This document shows positions 31,629-42,030 of a DNA stretch of 64,000 nt, piece by piece. The DNA is from Eurosta solidaginis (Eukaryota; Arthropoda; Insecta; Diptera; Tephritidae), in the NCBI RefSeq assembly GCF_040869045.1, contig NC_090319.1:393343601-393407600 (forward strand), written 5' to 3'. Position 1 is the stretch's first letter. Each line of letters starts with the position of its first letter. The notes below the pieces were generated by a model. It was not told where the DNA came from and searched no databases. It worked only from the letters and a program-made list of their open reading frames with translations. The position numbers and the translations under genes were made by a program.

Positions 31629-34600
31629 ATGCTTGTCCAAGGGCGCCCAGTCCCAAGGCCACAACAGCAATTGCGTCCTGGCCTTCCACAACCTAGGCGT
31701 AGTCACCCCTCACTTACCCCTAGAGTGGCGGCGTCACCCCTCATGCACTTCAGAATTCTGCAGTTCAACTGTAATGGACTAACTGGGAAGATTACGGAGA
31801 TAGTCGATTTCATGAAGCGGCACAACATCCGCATTGCTGCGATTCAAGAGACTAAACTCACAGCAAGATCTGCATTGCAGACCTGCTCTGGTTATAATGT
31901 CCACAGGAAAGACCGCGAGAGCGGAAATGGAGGCGGCCTCGCGTTTATTATACACCACTCTGTGCAATATCATATATTTGATCCTGGCATCGACCGCAGT
32001 GACAATGTCTTAGAACGTCAAGGCCTATCTGTCCGGTCAGGCGATGCAAATCTAGAAATCATCAACATCTACATCCCTCCTGTCACCTGTTGCCCCAGTG
32101 GATACCGCCCTAATATCGAGGCCTTACTCACTGGCAACAATCGCATTATCTTAGGCGATTTCAATGCCCATCACGACCTATGGCATTCAAACTTGCGGGC
32201 GGACAGTAGGGGTGAGATGTTGGCGGATCAAATAGACGAAACGACGTTCTGCACAATAAACGGAGACGCCCCCACACGTATGGTAGGAAGCTGTCATAGC
32301 TCGCCAGATATCTCAATCGTGAGCGCAGAACTCGTAAACTGCGTCAACTGGCAGCCGATGGTAACATTGGCATCCGACCACCTGCCCATACTTATTTCGT
32401 TCGAGCGTACCGCCGACTTCATCGTCACCGAAAAACGCACTTTCATAAACTTCAAAAAAGGAAAGTGGGAAGAATATAAATCTGCAACAGACAGCAGCTT
32501 TGCTGCCCTCCCTATCCCGACTGATGCCCGCCAAGGGGAGCGTGCCTTCCGTAAGGTCATTGAATCCGCCTCGGCACATTTCATTCCCGCCGGGTAAATT
32601 CCCGAAATCCGGCCCCACTTCCCGGCGGAGGCCGCGAGCTTAGCGAGGGAACGCGACCTTATAAGACAGCTTGATCCAGGCGACCCCCAAATAAGGGATA
32701 TAAACCAACGCATCAGATTGCTTGTGGACGAACACAAGCGGGCGAAATGGGGAGAGCACCTAAGAGGTTGTAACCTCTCTACCGGTGTAGGTAAACTTTG
32801 GTCCACCGTAAAGTCCCTATCGAATCCGACTAAGCACAAAGACAAAGTTTCCATCGCCTTTGGCGATAAGGTGCTGTCGGATGCGAAAAAATGCGCGAGC
32901 GCTTTCTGCCGACAATATATAATGCATCCTACGGTCGACAAAGATAGACGGAGAGCCAATAGACACGCACATAAACACAAACTCAGCGCGTCACCAATTA
33001 CCATCACCGCTAGAGAGGTTGAGGACGCCATTGGTCGCGCTAAACCATCCAAAGCAGTGGGCCCAGACGGCATAGCCATGCCGATGCTTAAAAACCTAGG
33101 GAAAGAGGGTTTCAAATATTTAGCGCATGTCTTCAACCTGTCTCTTTCCACCTTTGTCATACCCGAGAAATGGAAAATGGCCAAGGTGGTCCCGCTACTA
33201 AAGCCTGGGAAACCAGCTAACGTAGGTGAGTCATATCGTCCGATATCTCTCCTATCGCCAGTGGCAAAGACGCTTGAAGCCATTTTGCTCCCTTATTTCC
33301 AAGCACATTTGCAGCTAGCCCCTCATCAGCATGGCTTCAGAAAACTCCATAGCACTACCTCCGCGCTAAATGTCATTAGCACCCAGATAAATTGCGGTTT
33401 AAATCAATATCCCCACCATAGAACAGTACTCGTAGCGTTAGACCTATCAAAAGCTTTTGATACGGTCAACCATGGCCCGTTACTGCAAGACCTGGAAGGG
33501 TCCACCCTTCCCGCATGTCTTAAAAGGTGGACCGCAAATTATCTGGGTGGTCGGCAGGCATCGGTGCAATTCAGAAACGAAACATCAAAACAAAGGAGAA
33601 TTAAACAAGGGGTGCCACAGGGTGGTGTCCTATCCCCGCTTTTGTTTAATTTCTACATATCTAAGCTACCTTCACCACCGGAAGGAGTCACGATCGTTTC
33701 CTACGCCGATGACTGCACAATAATGGCCACAGGCCCAGGCCCAAAGATCGATGAGCTATGCAATAAAATAAACGGCTATCTCCCTGATCTCTCCAATTTT
33801 TTCGCCTCGCGAAACCTGGCATTGTCACCGACTAAATCTTCCGCGACCTTATTTACAACATGGACGCCCCAAATGTCAACCATATTGAACATCCACGTCG
33901 ATGGCACTACGCTACCGACTGTCCTACACCCCAAAATCTTGGGTGTGACGTTTGATCAGGATCTACATTTTGGTGCGCACGCAACCGCAATTGTTCCAAG
34001 AATTCAGAGCCGTAATAAAATCCTCAAATCCCTTGCTGGCAGTACCTGGGGAAAAGATAAAGAAACGCTCTTGACCACATACAAAGCAATTAGCCAGCCG
34101 ATTACGTGCTACGCGTCACCCATATGGTCGCCAAGCCTAAAAACCACCCACTGGAAGAAACTACAGGCCTGCCAAAATACTGCTCTCAGAATCGCCACGG
34201 GCTGTCTTCTTATGTCCCCAGAACACCATCTGCATAATGAGGCGAGAATACTCCCCATCAGGGAGAGAAATGAGATGCTGACCAAACAGTTTCTGTTGAA
34301 TACCCAGAAACCTGGGCATCCCAACAGACATCTGATTGACGAACCAGCACCGCCTAGGGGCCTAAGGAGTCATCTCCGTAAGCATTTTGAGGAAATACGG
34401 CACCTGAGAACCCAGCCGTATGAAGCGGAAAAACACAAGCAGGTCCTTGGTGAACTCCATAGACAGGCGTCGGACCTTTATGTCGGGAATTGCCCGGTGA
34501 ATCCAGTACTTGAAGAAAAATATCCAGAACTCGCAGAAGAGGAACGCATACTCCCCAGGGAAACGCGTGTCACTCTTGCTCAACTTCGTTCTGGATACTG

Positions 34601-34808
34601 TAACAGGTTAAACTCTTACCTATCCAGAATCAACCCCGACATACAAAATGTATGCCCCGCTTGCAATGTGTCCCCACATGACACCAACCATCTCTTTAAT
34701 TGTAATGTGGAACCAACGCCTCTAACACCCCTTTCCTTATGGTCCACCCCTGTTGAAACGGCAAGTGTCCTTGGACTCCCGTTAGAGGATATTGATGACA
34801 ATTTGTGA
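31629..34808 (+). pseudogene. LINE-A ORF2: apurinic-type endonuclease plus reverse transcriptase, one nonsense codon
   Basis: The frame is open from 31629; MHFRILQFNCNGL at 31743 looks like the natural start of the endonuclease domain. Endonuclease motifs: QFNCNG, IQETK, GDFNAHHDLWH and ASDHLPI. The frame is cut by TAA at 32595-32597 and continues in the same frame to 34808. The RT part (ATG 32718) has VVPLLKPGKPA.....YRPISLLS, DLSKAFDTVNH, GVPQGGVLSPLLF and the catalytic YADDC (33702-33713). It ends with the cysteine motif CPAC ... HLFNC. Copy 4 has a sense codon at the place of the stop. The product would nick target DNA and copy its own RNA there. Only the stop separates this copy from an intact ORF2. 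Confidence 0.9.
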
Positions 34809-34863
34809 TCGGTCGCGGCTATTAGGTGGGGCGAGCGTTGCTACAACAACAACAACAACAACA

Positions 34864-34960
34864 ACCAAAAATATCGAGAGAGGTGTCAAACGACGCGACT
34901 TGGCATCAGTATTAATAATCCGAAGGCGGAAAAGAAAAATTTTAACTCATTCAAAAGATT
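34864..34960. repeat. MITE-B, right part after LINE-A copy 6
   Basis: Continues MITE-B from ACCAAAAATATCGAGAGAGG through CCGAAGGCGGAAAA to about TTCAAAAGAT, matching 18684-18782. The rest of the MITE is lost. Confidence 0.85.
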
Positions 34961-35300
34961 CAATGGTTTCAAACTTCACCACATGCTTTCGTATATTGCA
35001 CTTATTGTTGTCTGAAAAAATCGAAGAGATCGGGCGTATATATAGGATATATCCCCCACAACCGATTGTGCAGATAAGAAATTTTTCACAATTTCCCACA
35101 CCATTTTAGCAGCTAGAAGCTTCAAACTACACCAAATGCTTACGTTTACTGCATATATTGTTGAGCTAAGTGATTCATGGACAAAGCTATTTCATGCAGA
35201 CCACAAAACCGTGAAACTTTGCATTCTCACACAAAGTACCTACCTATTTTTTATATTATATTTATCTTAAAAATCGTTTAGGCATGTACATCTGTTCACT
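34961..35300. repeat. Dispersed non-coding repeat (AGCTTCAAA.TTCACCAAATGCT family)
   Basis: Strings such as CTTCAAACTACACCAAATGCT, TTGTTGTCTGAAAAAA and CCGATTGT.CAG recur in the same order at 57440-57720. Non-coding and imperfectly repeated internally. Confidence 0.7.
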
Positions 35301-35895
35301 ATATATTTCATATCTTATACAGCTTATTATTTGGATATTACGAATGGGAGCCCCCATTCATGAAAGGTATGAAGTCTTCGGCACAGCCGAAGACAGTCTC
35401 GTCCTTACATGTTGTTATTCACTTGGAATGAAAAATATCGTAATAAGAGCGACTTCACACCGGAAAAATTTATTTGCTCTCTCTTTTTTTAATCATGATC
35501 TGTTTATTGGTTCATGCACAATACGGGCGATACTTACAACTTGTAGGGAACATATTTTACTCGGGACATATTTAAGACATTTATTCATCAGATCGAATTT
35601 GTCAAAATATTTTACAATAAGTTTATAAAAGCTTCCTGAATGGGAACCATATAAAAAATTTTTTAAATCCTTAATTTCTAAAAAACAGTCATAAGTTAAT
35701 TCAACTCCTTGAAATAGAAGGACTTTTAAATCAACGATCCTGACACTTGTCTCTAATAAATTAGATGTATGTTTGTATTTTTTAAATTAAATTTATTAGC
35801 GTCGGATTAAAATTCTTTTGCTGAACAGAAAATTTTCTGTATTAATTTTGCAAACAAAAACTTAAGACGTCCTATCATAGTTCTCTATTTCAAGA
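35301..35895. other. Upstream region of the coiled-coil gene
   Basis: Includes a perfect short hairpin, GTCTTCGGCACAGCCGAAGAC at about 35371-35391. No other gene seen. The promoter of the gene at 35896 should lie here. Confidence 0.45.
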
Positions 35896-36219
35896 ATGGA
35901 AGAAAAGAAATTGAATATTCCCGTAAAATCAGTAAAGATCACAAAGGGCATGGACAAAGACGACAAGAAGTTGGTTATAAAAATGAATATTCCACCTGAA
36001 AATAGCGAGAACGAAGAGGAAAACGCCGAAAAAGACAGTGACTTGGAGATATCAAGAGATGTTTTACTGGAGCAAATTAAAATCGCACAAGAAAAACTCG
36101 AAGGACGGAAACAAAATTCAAGAAGGGGCGAGGAACTTAATCGAGCAATAGAGGAATGGAAAGCAGATTTTGCCAGAGCCTTAGAAAAGATACAGGACAC
36201 ATTTGCACTCGTCAAGTAA
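35896..36219 (+). CDS. Small charged coiled-coil protein, function unknown
   Basis: 107 residues, ATG in good context (CAAGAATGG). The N-terminal third is Lys-rich and repetitive (KSVKITKGMDKDDKKLVIKM). An acidic stretch follows (ENSENEEENAEKDSD, about residues 36-50). Residues 52-105 look like one long amphipathic helix or coiled coil (LLEQIKIAQEKLEGRKQ, then LNRAIEEWKADFARALEKIQ). There is no signal peptide or membrane segment. It is convergent with the mRpS18C gene, with 105 bp between the two stop codons. The even, non-random composition and its position between host features support a real gene. I do not recognise the family. Confidence 0.6.
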   Translation: MEEKKLNIPVKSVKITKGMDKDDKKLVIKMNIPPENSENEEENAEKDSDLEISRDVLLEQIKIAQEKLEGRKQNSRRGEELNRAIEEWKADFARALEKIQDTFALVK

Positions 36220-36324
36220 ACTTAAAAAAACAAATTTGTAGATATGAAATTAGCACAAAACGTTTATATTTGGCGGGTGTTATAAAAGAAAAATGTTTTT
36301 CCCAAAGTTCAGTAATAAAAAGAT

Positions 36325-36812
36325 TTAGTACTTGTGTGGACGTATGGGCTTTTCGGGATTAAATAAACGAGGATCGCGTAAAAAGTCTATATCTTTATGA
36401 TAGGTTGGCATTAGAGCACAATTTTGTGCACGTATAATAGCCTTCTCCACTTGCTCTTGTTTTTGTTTACATAAGCCTGTAATATGCCGCCCATAAATAC
36501 GGCCAGTGTAAGGAGACTGGAACTGTGACAATAATTTTACATTTTTGTAACCGGGCACAATGTTGTGTTTGCAAAGGATACACACTTGACGTTCTTTCTC
36601 GAAGGGATTAGGTATATCAATGGGTTCATCCTTGTTTTTGACCGGTGCAGTAAACTTTCGTGCTGTTGGTGTGCAGACTAAAAGTGGGTTTACGCTTGTC
36701 CAACCGGTGGCACAAACTAGAACGATAATTTCTTATTGACTTGATATTCCATAAAGAGAATATTAATTCAGAACTTACCGCCACCTGAAACAATTCTAGC
36801 AATTTGAAACAT
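36325..36812 (-). CDS. mRpS18C: Mitochondrial ribosomal protein S18C (bS18m family)
   Basis: A component of the small subunit of the mitochondrial ribosome. Two exons on the minus strand: 36812-36779 (MFQIARIVSGG, 34 nt) and 36716-36325 (stop TAA 36325-36327), joined across a 62-bp GT/AG intron, 141 residues in all. The N-terminal part is basic and hydrophobic, as expected for a mitochondrial targeting sequence. The S18 domain follows: CILCKHNIVPGYKNVKLLSQ, then FQSPYTGRIYGRHITGLCKQ and KQEQVEKAIIRAQNCALMP. The CxxC and the RITGLC-like block are hallmarks of the family. Length and domain layout agree with animal S18C; two other S18 paralogues exist in animals, and the tail (FNPEKPIRPHKY) fits the C type best. 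No defects seen. Confidence 0.93.
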
Positions 36813-37026
36813 TTACTTTAGCTTCTATTAATTATAACTATTTTAATATAACTTTCTTTTGCTTAAATGCCGAACAAAATGATGTTTTGATGAGGAGAAC
36901 AGCTGTTGCAGAAAATAAACTGATGTTTCAAATATTTGAGATGCAGAGGGCGCGATGAACGAATACTTGAGAGGACAACTGAATCTATTCATTGACAGAT
37001 GTCGCCGTTGAAGGAGTCGTAAAAAT

Positions 37027-38100
37027 ACAGGCCCCTATTATGAGCATTTTTCGATCTTCGATCTTCGCTGGCTATCGAACATCGAAAATCGAATTTGAAA
37101 TTGGTATTATGACAACTCATCTCTGTCGAAATTTTCGTTGTGTATCTAATTTTCAAGCGAATAGAAATTTGTTGTCGATGCTGTATCGAATAGAAAAAGA
37201 ATTGTTTAAAATGTAAGTTTTTTGTATTTATGTTCTACTTTTTTACTACCTACTAGTAATTTTAAACTATTTGAATTAATTTTATATAGGTCCAAGGTCG
37301 TGAATACAAAACAACAGCTTGAAAGACCGGTTTCAATTATGGAACAAAATCCCCATATAGCAAATGAACTTGCACATTATAGAAATGCAACTTTGCTTGA
37401 TGCAGCTCAGCCTCCTCGTAATTCAATTTTATTCATCTTTCACAAATACAATTTTCCAAGACATTCAACACCTCTGATAGCACCACGGACACAGTCGGCT
37501 GGGCAAGTCCGAGTACATTTTCCTTTCTAACGCTCAGTTGGTTGGATCCCTGAGCACAAAATCGGAGAACTGTTGCCAAAATTAAAAAATATTAGGATTA
37601 GACTCGGCTCTTGTGCATTGCTGCAGCAGTTCATCTGTACTGGACAACAAGTCCATGAACGCTTCTTTGGACAGTCTGAAATTTTGAATAAATCTATAAA
37701 CAAAACTTATAATTTCAACAATTTAACAACTTATTTAGAAAGCTACACTTCCGTGGTGGAATTCACTTCCAAAGGATTTGAAGCATCTCACCCGTCTCCT
37801 ACTTCTGGCTAGCTCCAGTAAGCTTTCCTCTTCATCTGACGAATCATCAAACTACAATTCCGTTGTAGTCATACTTTTATTTTTAATATTTGCATTTAAT
37901 AACTAGTTCTGCTTTTGTTTATTTATTTATTTTTTTTGACAGAGTATTGGAAATGTGCTATTGTGAACTTTTGAATTTATCGAAATTCACAATAACGCTT
38001 GCCTTCATCGAACACGCGTCGTAATACCGAATGAAAATTCGTTCGATCAGCTCTTTCGACCACAGTCGAACATCGAATTTGTCTCATAATAGGGGCCACA
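37027..38100 (+). mobile_element. DNA transposon with perfect 15-bp inverted ends (PIF/Harbinger-like?)
   Basis: 37030-38097 (1068 bp). The left end GGCCCCTATTATGAG and right end CTCATAATAGGGGCC are exact inverse complements. ACA lies on both sides (37027-37029, 38098-38100), consistent with a 3-bp target duplication. Subterminal ATCGAACATCGAA.ATCGAATTTG strings are also inverted. The interior has a conserved intron (donor GTAAGT at 37213, acceptor AG at 37288-37289) shared with the older copy at 29 kb. Protein-coding pieces lie on the plus strand, but I could not recognise the transposase type, so the superfamily is tentative. Confidence 0.83.
37106..37812 (+). pseudogene. Spliced ORF of the 37030 transposon, product unrecognised, broken
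   Basis: Exon 1 reads MTTHLCRNFRCVSNFQANRN and continues to about 37212. After a 77-bp intron the frame reads SKVVNTKQQLERPVSIMEQN, then IANELAHYRNATLLDAAQPP, up to a stop at 37528-37530. A further frame from 37573 (RIRLGSCALLQQFICTGQQV) to 37812 appears to be the continuation after a frame break. No known catalytic motif could be picked out. Confidence 0.5.
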
Positions 38101-38615
38101 GGTAAAAATTCTTACGTTAAAAATTTTAAACGTTTCAAATTTTTGAACAAAAGCTCTTTTCTTTTTAGCTTATCGAAAATTCATAATTCGATATTTTAAT
38201 GGGATTTTCCATCAAAAAAAAAAAAACAAAAAAAAAACTATTTATTGAGACTTGAACCTGAAACACTTGTAGCTTTAAACAAGCGCCTAACAGTTGCGTC
38301 AAACATACTATAAATTTCTTCCCTTCTTATCTGCTACTTAGACCGCGTATGCGTATTTGCAATGCCACAAGGCCATTTTGAAACCTCCATTTACCATTGA
38401 AATTAAGCTTTTTTTTACCTTTTTTAAAATTTCTAAATTTTAATTAAATTCAAATTCATATTAAAATATGCAAATATATTGCTACAAATAATAAAATTTT
38501 AATATAATTAATCCTACTAAAAACCTTTATTCCCACAAAGAAATCATCTTAAGAGAAAATCAAATAATATTAGCTGAAACTGTTGACAGAGAATTTTCTT
38601 AACAATGAAATTGTT

Positions 38616-38617
<2 letters not shown>
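38101..38617. other. AT-rich intergenic stretch
   Basis: No gene seen. There is an A-rich run at 38213-38238. Confidence 0.45.
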
Positions 38618-38651
<34 letters not shown>

Positions 38652-38658
38652 GGGGGGG
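38618..38658 (+). repeat. Poly-G tract
   Basis: 33 consecutive G, one A, then 7 G. It could form stacked G-quadruplexes. Length in the assembly is uncertain, because such tracts are hard to sequence. Confidence 0.9.
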
Positions 38659-38689
38659 TGAAGTGCAAGACGTGTTCACATCAGGGATG

Positions 38690-39905
38690 ATAAATGGATT
38701 TTTTCATTTTGTACCAAACGAGGGAATAAATGTACCAAATCATCCAAAAATGTACCAAAAGTCTTTGGATGCGAAATTGAACTAAACTATAGCTATATTC
38801 TGCTTCTTTATCCAAAAACTGTTTTTAGTCAGGAAGCTTTCTAACACAAATTAAAGGTAGTATAACAGGGAAATGCGTTTCCAGTAAAAATAATAAAGGA
38901 AGTTTATCGATTGGAGCGTACGATTATGTACATATGTATATAAAAAATTTCTTTATTGAGTACTAGTAAGGAACATAAAATTAATAATTAAAAAAAATAA
39001 CAGTTGCATTCAATGCAAAAACATTTCATAAAAACATTTAAGGTACAAAAGATTTAGACTAAGGTGTAAAAGTTGCCAAATTGTCGCCTACGTCTATACT
39101 AATACCTCATGTTTAGAAGGAACCCCCAGCGGGTAAGGGGGTAAGAATATACCCGCGGTAGGTATGCCTGTCGTAAGAGGCGAATAAAATACCAGATTCA
39201 AGGGGTGTGTAGCGCAACCCTTCAGGTTGCCAGCGCAATATATAGCTTCTCCTGTCAACCTCACCTATCCGCGGCGAATCCTGTTTCACTAACAGACGAG
39301 GCTCTGGCGACCCCAAGCTCCTCATGGAACTTGGGGGTGGGGAGGGAGGGGATGGCCTGAATGTTTAATATGGCCACATAAATCGCTCCCGAGATGGTCG
39401 GGCTAGCACCTTAATGGTGCTGTGGTACCGGAGCGTACCGGATCTGTATCCGGCAAAGGACCATCACATCGATAACACTCCCCAAAGCCTTCGGGGAGCA
39501 ACCTTATCGCTACAACAACAACAACATGTTTAGAAGGACACCATGTGTTGGCGTACTTTAGTATAATATGCATTTCTGTACTGAAATGTTCTTGAAAACT
39601 CTGAAAGTTTGCCCTCCTAAGGGGGATCTTACAAAAATGATAGTTTACGTGTTTTAAAAATTTATCATTTTTGTTGGGAAATACATCACAAGGGCCTAAA
39701 ATTAACATACAGATTTCGAACAACTTGCTTCAAACTTCCTTGCACTCCGTTTTTTGCTTCTCCCATCATAACCGAGCAATTGTCGGCAGTGAGACCAATC
39801 ATTTTTAAGTTGACGGGCACGAATTTTGTAATTGAAATTTAAATAACTTCCCGATAAGCTACAGGCTTGCAACTTGGAGTATAGTTCAGAACCCGATGAC
39901 AATGC
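38690..39905 (-). pseudogene. hAT transposase remnant, split by SINE-A
   Basis: On the minus strand 39840-39700 reads KMIGLTADNCSVMMGEAKNG and continues into VQGSLKQVVRNLYV. This matches the hAT core block (G.G.D....MMG......L). The other part, 38690-39107, is repeat-like and AT-rich with a TTTTGTACCAAA theme. The SINE-A insertion at 39122-39524 interrupts the element, leaving both parts with the same 14-bp string. Too decayed to code. Confidence 0.65.
39108..39538 (+). repeat. Complete SINE-A retroposon with 14-bp target duplication
   Basis: 39122-39524 (403 bp), flanked by CATGTTTAGAAGGA at 39108-39121 and 39525-39538. It begins ACCCCCAGCGGGTAAGGG and ends GCTACAACAACAACAA. It is non-coding. 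Near the 3' end CTCCCC and GGGGAG form a hairpin (about 39477-39497). Long variable target duplications and the simple-repeat tail show insertion by target-primed reverse transcription. Other copies: 20325-20610, 29702-30081 and, much diverged, 53210-53410. Confidence 0.92.
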
Positions 39906-39910
39906 AATAA

Positions 39911-40150
39911 TAAAAAAAAATCGCCACTAGGTGGCTCAAGGATCGAGATATTCACAAAAATCGTATTTGTGGTGCGATTTGGCCCATATTTGGAACACAT
40001 AATACATAAAAGAATAAAAAGCGACCAATGACAAAAAATCGCCGCTAGGTGGCGCAAAGTTCGAGATATTAAAAAAAATCGTATTTGTGGTGCGATTTGG
40101 CCCATATTTGGAACATAATACATACATGAATAGAAAGCGACCTATGATGT
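39911..40150. repeat. Tandem repeat, about two units of 118-122 bp
   Basis: Unit 1 (39911-40032) and unit 2 (40033-40150) share AAAAATCGCC.CTAGGTGGC, TCGAGATATT, TCGTATTTGTGGTGCGATTT and GGCCCATATTTGGAACA. Non-coding. Confidence 0.85.
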
Positions 40151-40401
40151 CCGATTTGGCTCATATTACATACAGTCCGGTAGAAGTGACATCAAAATAT
40201 TTTGGAGTTGAAGGAGGGACAAGCATACGTGGCGCAGGGTCGAGTAAAGTCTTTAGGATTGTGTATTCAGGACTTAGATTTTAACAAATTGTCAGGAAAG
40301 AGTCCTATTACAAGAGTCACTAAATGAACTAAATAGAGTGAGAAATAATAGGCATTAAATAAAGAATAAAAACTTGAAAATAAATTAATTAAAATAAGTT
40401 T

Positions 40402-40781
40402 TTTTAAGTTAAACGGTTTTATTGAAAACATTACTTACATGAAGTAATAATAATACTGAAAGCTAGAAAACAATTAGGTAGGTACTAGTCATGACACTCC
40501 TCATCAATATAGGGCGTTGATCAGACAATTAAATAAAAGCGTTGGACGCGTCAAACTTCTATTGATAGTCATATATAAGACCAACTGAACCTTAATCAGG
40601 TTATGCTACGCCTCACACTTATAGAAATTTTACGTGCTCAACGCTTTTATTTAATTGTCTGATCAACGCCCTATATTGATGAGGAGTGTCATGACTAGTA
40701 CCTACCTAATTGTTTTCTAGCTTTCAGTATTATTATTACTTCATGTAAGTAATGTTTTCAATAAAACCGTTTAACTTAAAA
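40402..40781. repeat. Perfect 143-bp inverted repeat with 94-bp spacer
   Basis: Left arm 40402-40544 (TTTTAAGTTAAACGG ... AAATAAAAGCGTTG) is the exact reverse complement of 40639-40781, as far as I can check by eye. The spacer is 40545-40638. The arms carry no gene. Possible origins: a fold-back transposon, a recent inverted duplication, or an assembly artefact. Confidence 0.9.
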
Positions 40782-41039
40782 TTTTTTTTAAATTATTTTA
40801 TTGCAATTGGTATTGAATGGTCTTTCAAAGATTTAATAATGGCATTAAAAATACCCTTCGTTCTACTATCGGTCAAAGGTGTCAAATCTAAAAATCTATC
40901 AATGCACTTTTTATTATACTCAGTTGAGCAGAGCTCACAAAGTATATTAACTTTGATTGGATAACGGTTGGTTGTACAGGTATCAAGGAATCGAGATAGA
41001 TATAGACTTCCATATATCAAAATCATCAGTATCGAAAAA

Positions 41040-42030
41040 AAATTCGAATGAGCCATGTCCGTCCGTCTGTCCGTTAACAGGATAACTTGAGTAAATTTTG
41101 AGGTATCTTGATGAAATTTGGTATGTAGGTTCCTGGCAACTCATATCAGATCGCTATTTAAAATGAACGATATCGGACAATAACCACGCCCACTTTTTCG
41201 ATATCGAAAATTTCGAAAAATTTAAAAAGTGCGATAATTCATTACCAAATACGGATTAAGAGATGAAACTAGGTAGGTGAGTTGAAATTATGACGCAGAA
41301 TAGAAAACTAGTAAAATTTTGGACAATGGGCGTGGCACCGCCCACTTTAAAAGAAGGTAATTTAGAAGTTTTGCAAGCTGTAATTTGGCAGTCGTTGAAG
41401 ATATCATGATGAAATTTGGCAGGAACGTTACTCTTATTACTATATGTCTGCTTAATAAAAATTAGCAAAATCAGAGAACGACCACGCCCACTTTTTAAAA
41501 AAAATTTTTTTTTTTAATTCAAATTTTAAAAGAAAAGTTAATATCTTTACAGTATATAAGTAAATTATGTCAACATTCAACTCCAGTAATGATATGTTGC
41601 AACAAAATACAAAAATAAAAGAAAATTTCAAAATGGGAGGGGCTCCGCATTTTTTCATTTAATTTGTCTAGGATACTTTTAATGCCATATGTCGAACAAA
41701 AATTTACCAATCCTTCTGAAATTTGGTAGAGGCTTAGATTCTAGGACGATAACTGTTTTCTGTCAAAAAGGGCGAAATCGGTTGAAGCCACGCCCAGTTT
41801 TTATACACAGTCGACCGCCTGTCCTTCCGCTCGGCCGTTAACACGATAACTTGAGCAAAAATCGATATATCTTTACTGAACTTTGTTAACGTACTTATCC
41901 GAACTCACTTTATCTTGGTATAAAAATGAACGAAATCCGACTATGAGAAAGTTCTGCAGAGCGAAATAAAAACCCTTGAAATCTTGGCAGGTATTACATA
42001 TATAAATAAATTAGCGGTATCCAACTCAGA
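41040..42030. repeat. Dispersed dipteran-type repeat, upstream part
   Basis: Contains GTCCGTCCGTCTGTCCGTT, GATAACTTGAGTAAATTTTG, ATCTTGATGAAATTTGG and repeated ACGCCCACTTTTT blocks, each several times in variant form. I know this style of sequence as an abundant non-coding repeat in fly genomes. No coding sequence seen. Confidence 0.65.

Larger units (their letters stand above)
30787..34863 (+). mobile_element. Full-length LINE-A copy 6 (jockey/CR1-like), 4077 bp
   Basis: The borders are set by comparison with the uninterrupted MITE-B at 18657-19125. MITE-B sequence stops at ACCAAA (30781-30786), LINE-A runs from CTGCTATCGCTTCCC to the (CAA)n tail, and MITE-B resumes at ACCAAA (34864-34869). 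The target duplication is therefore about 6 bp; the (CAA)n tail makes its exact edge ambiguous. The copy has ORF1 (PHD-like finger with a 2A-like motif) and ORF2 (endonuclease plus RT). ORF2 has one in-frame stop. Confidence 0.93.

Noticed and set aside
32294..33283. A 329-codon minus-strand open frame inside LINE-A copy 6
   Set aside because: It lies antisense to recognised endonuclease and RT motifs. Similar antisense frames appear in copy 4, as expected for a composition effect.
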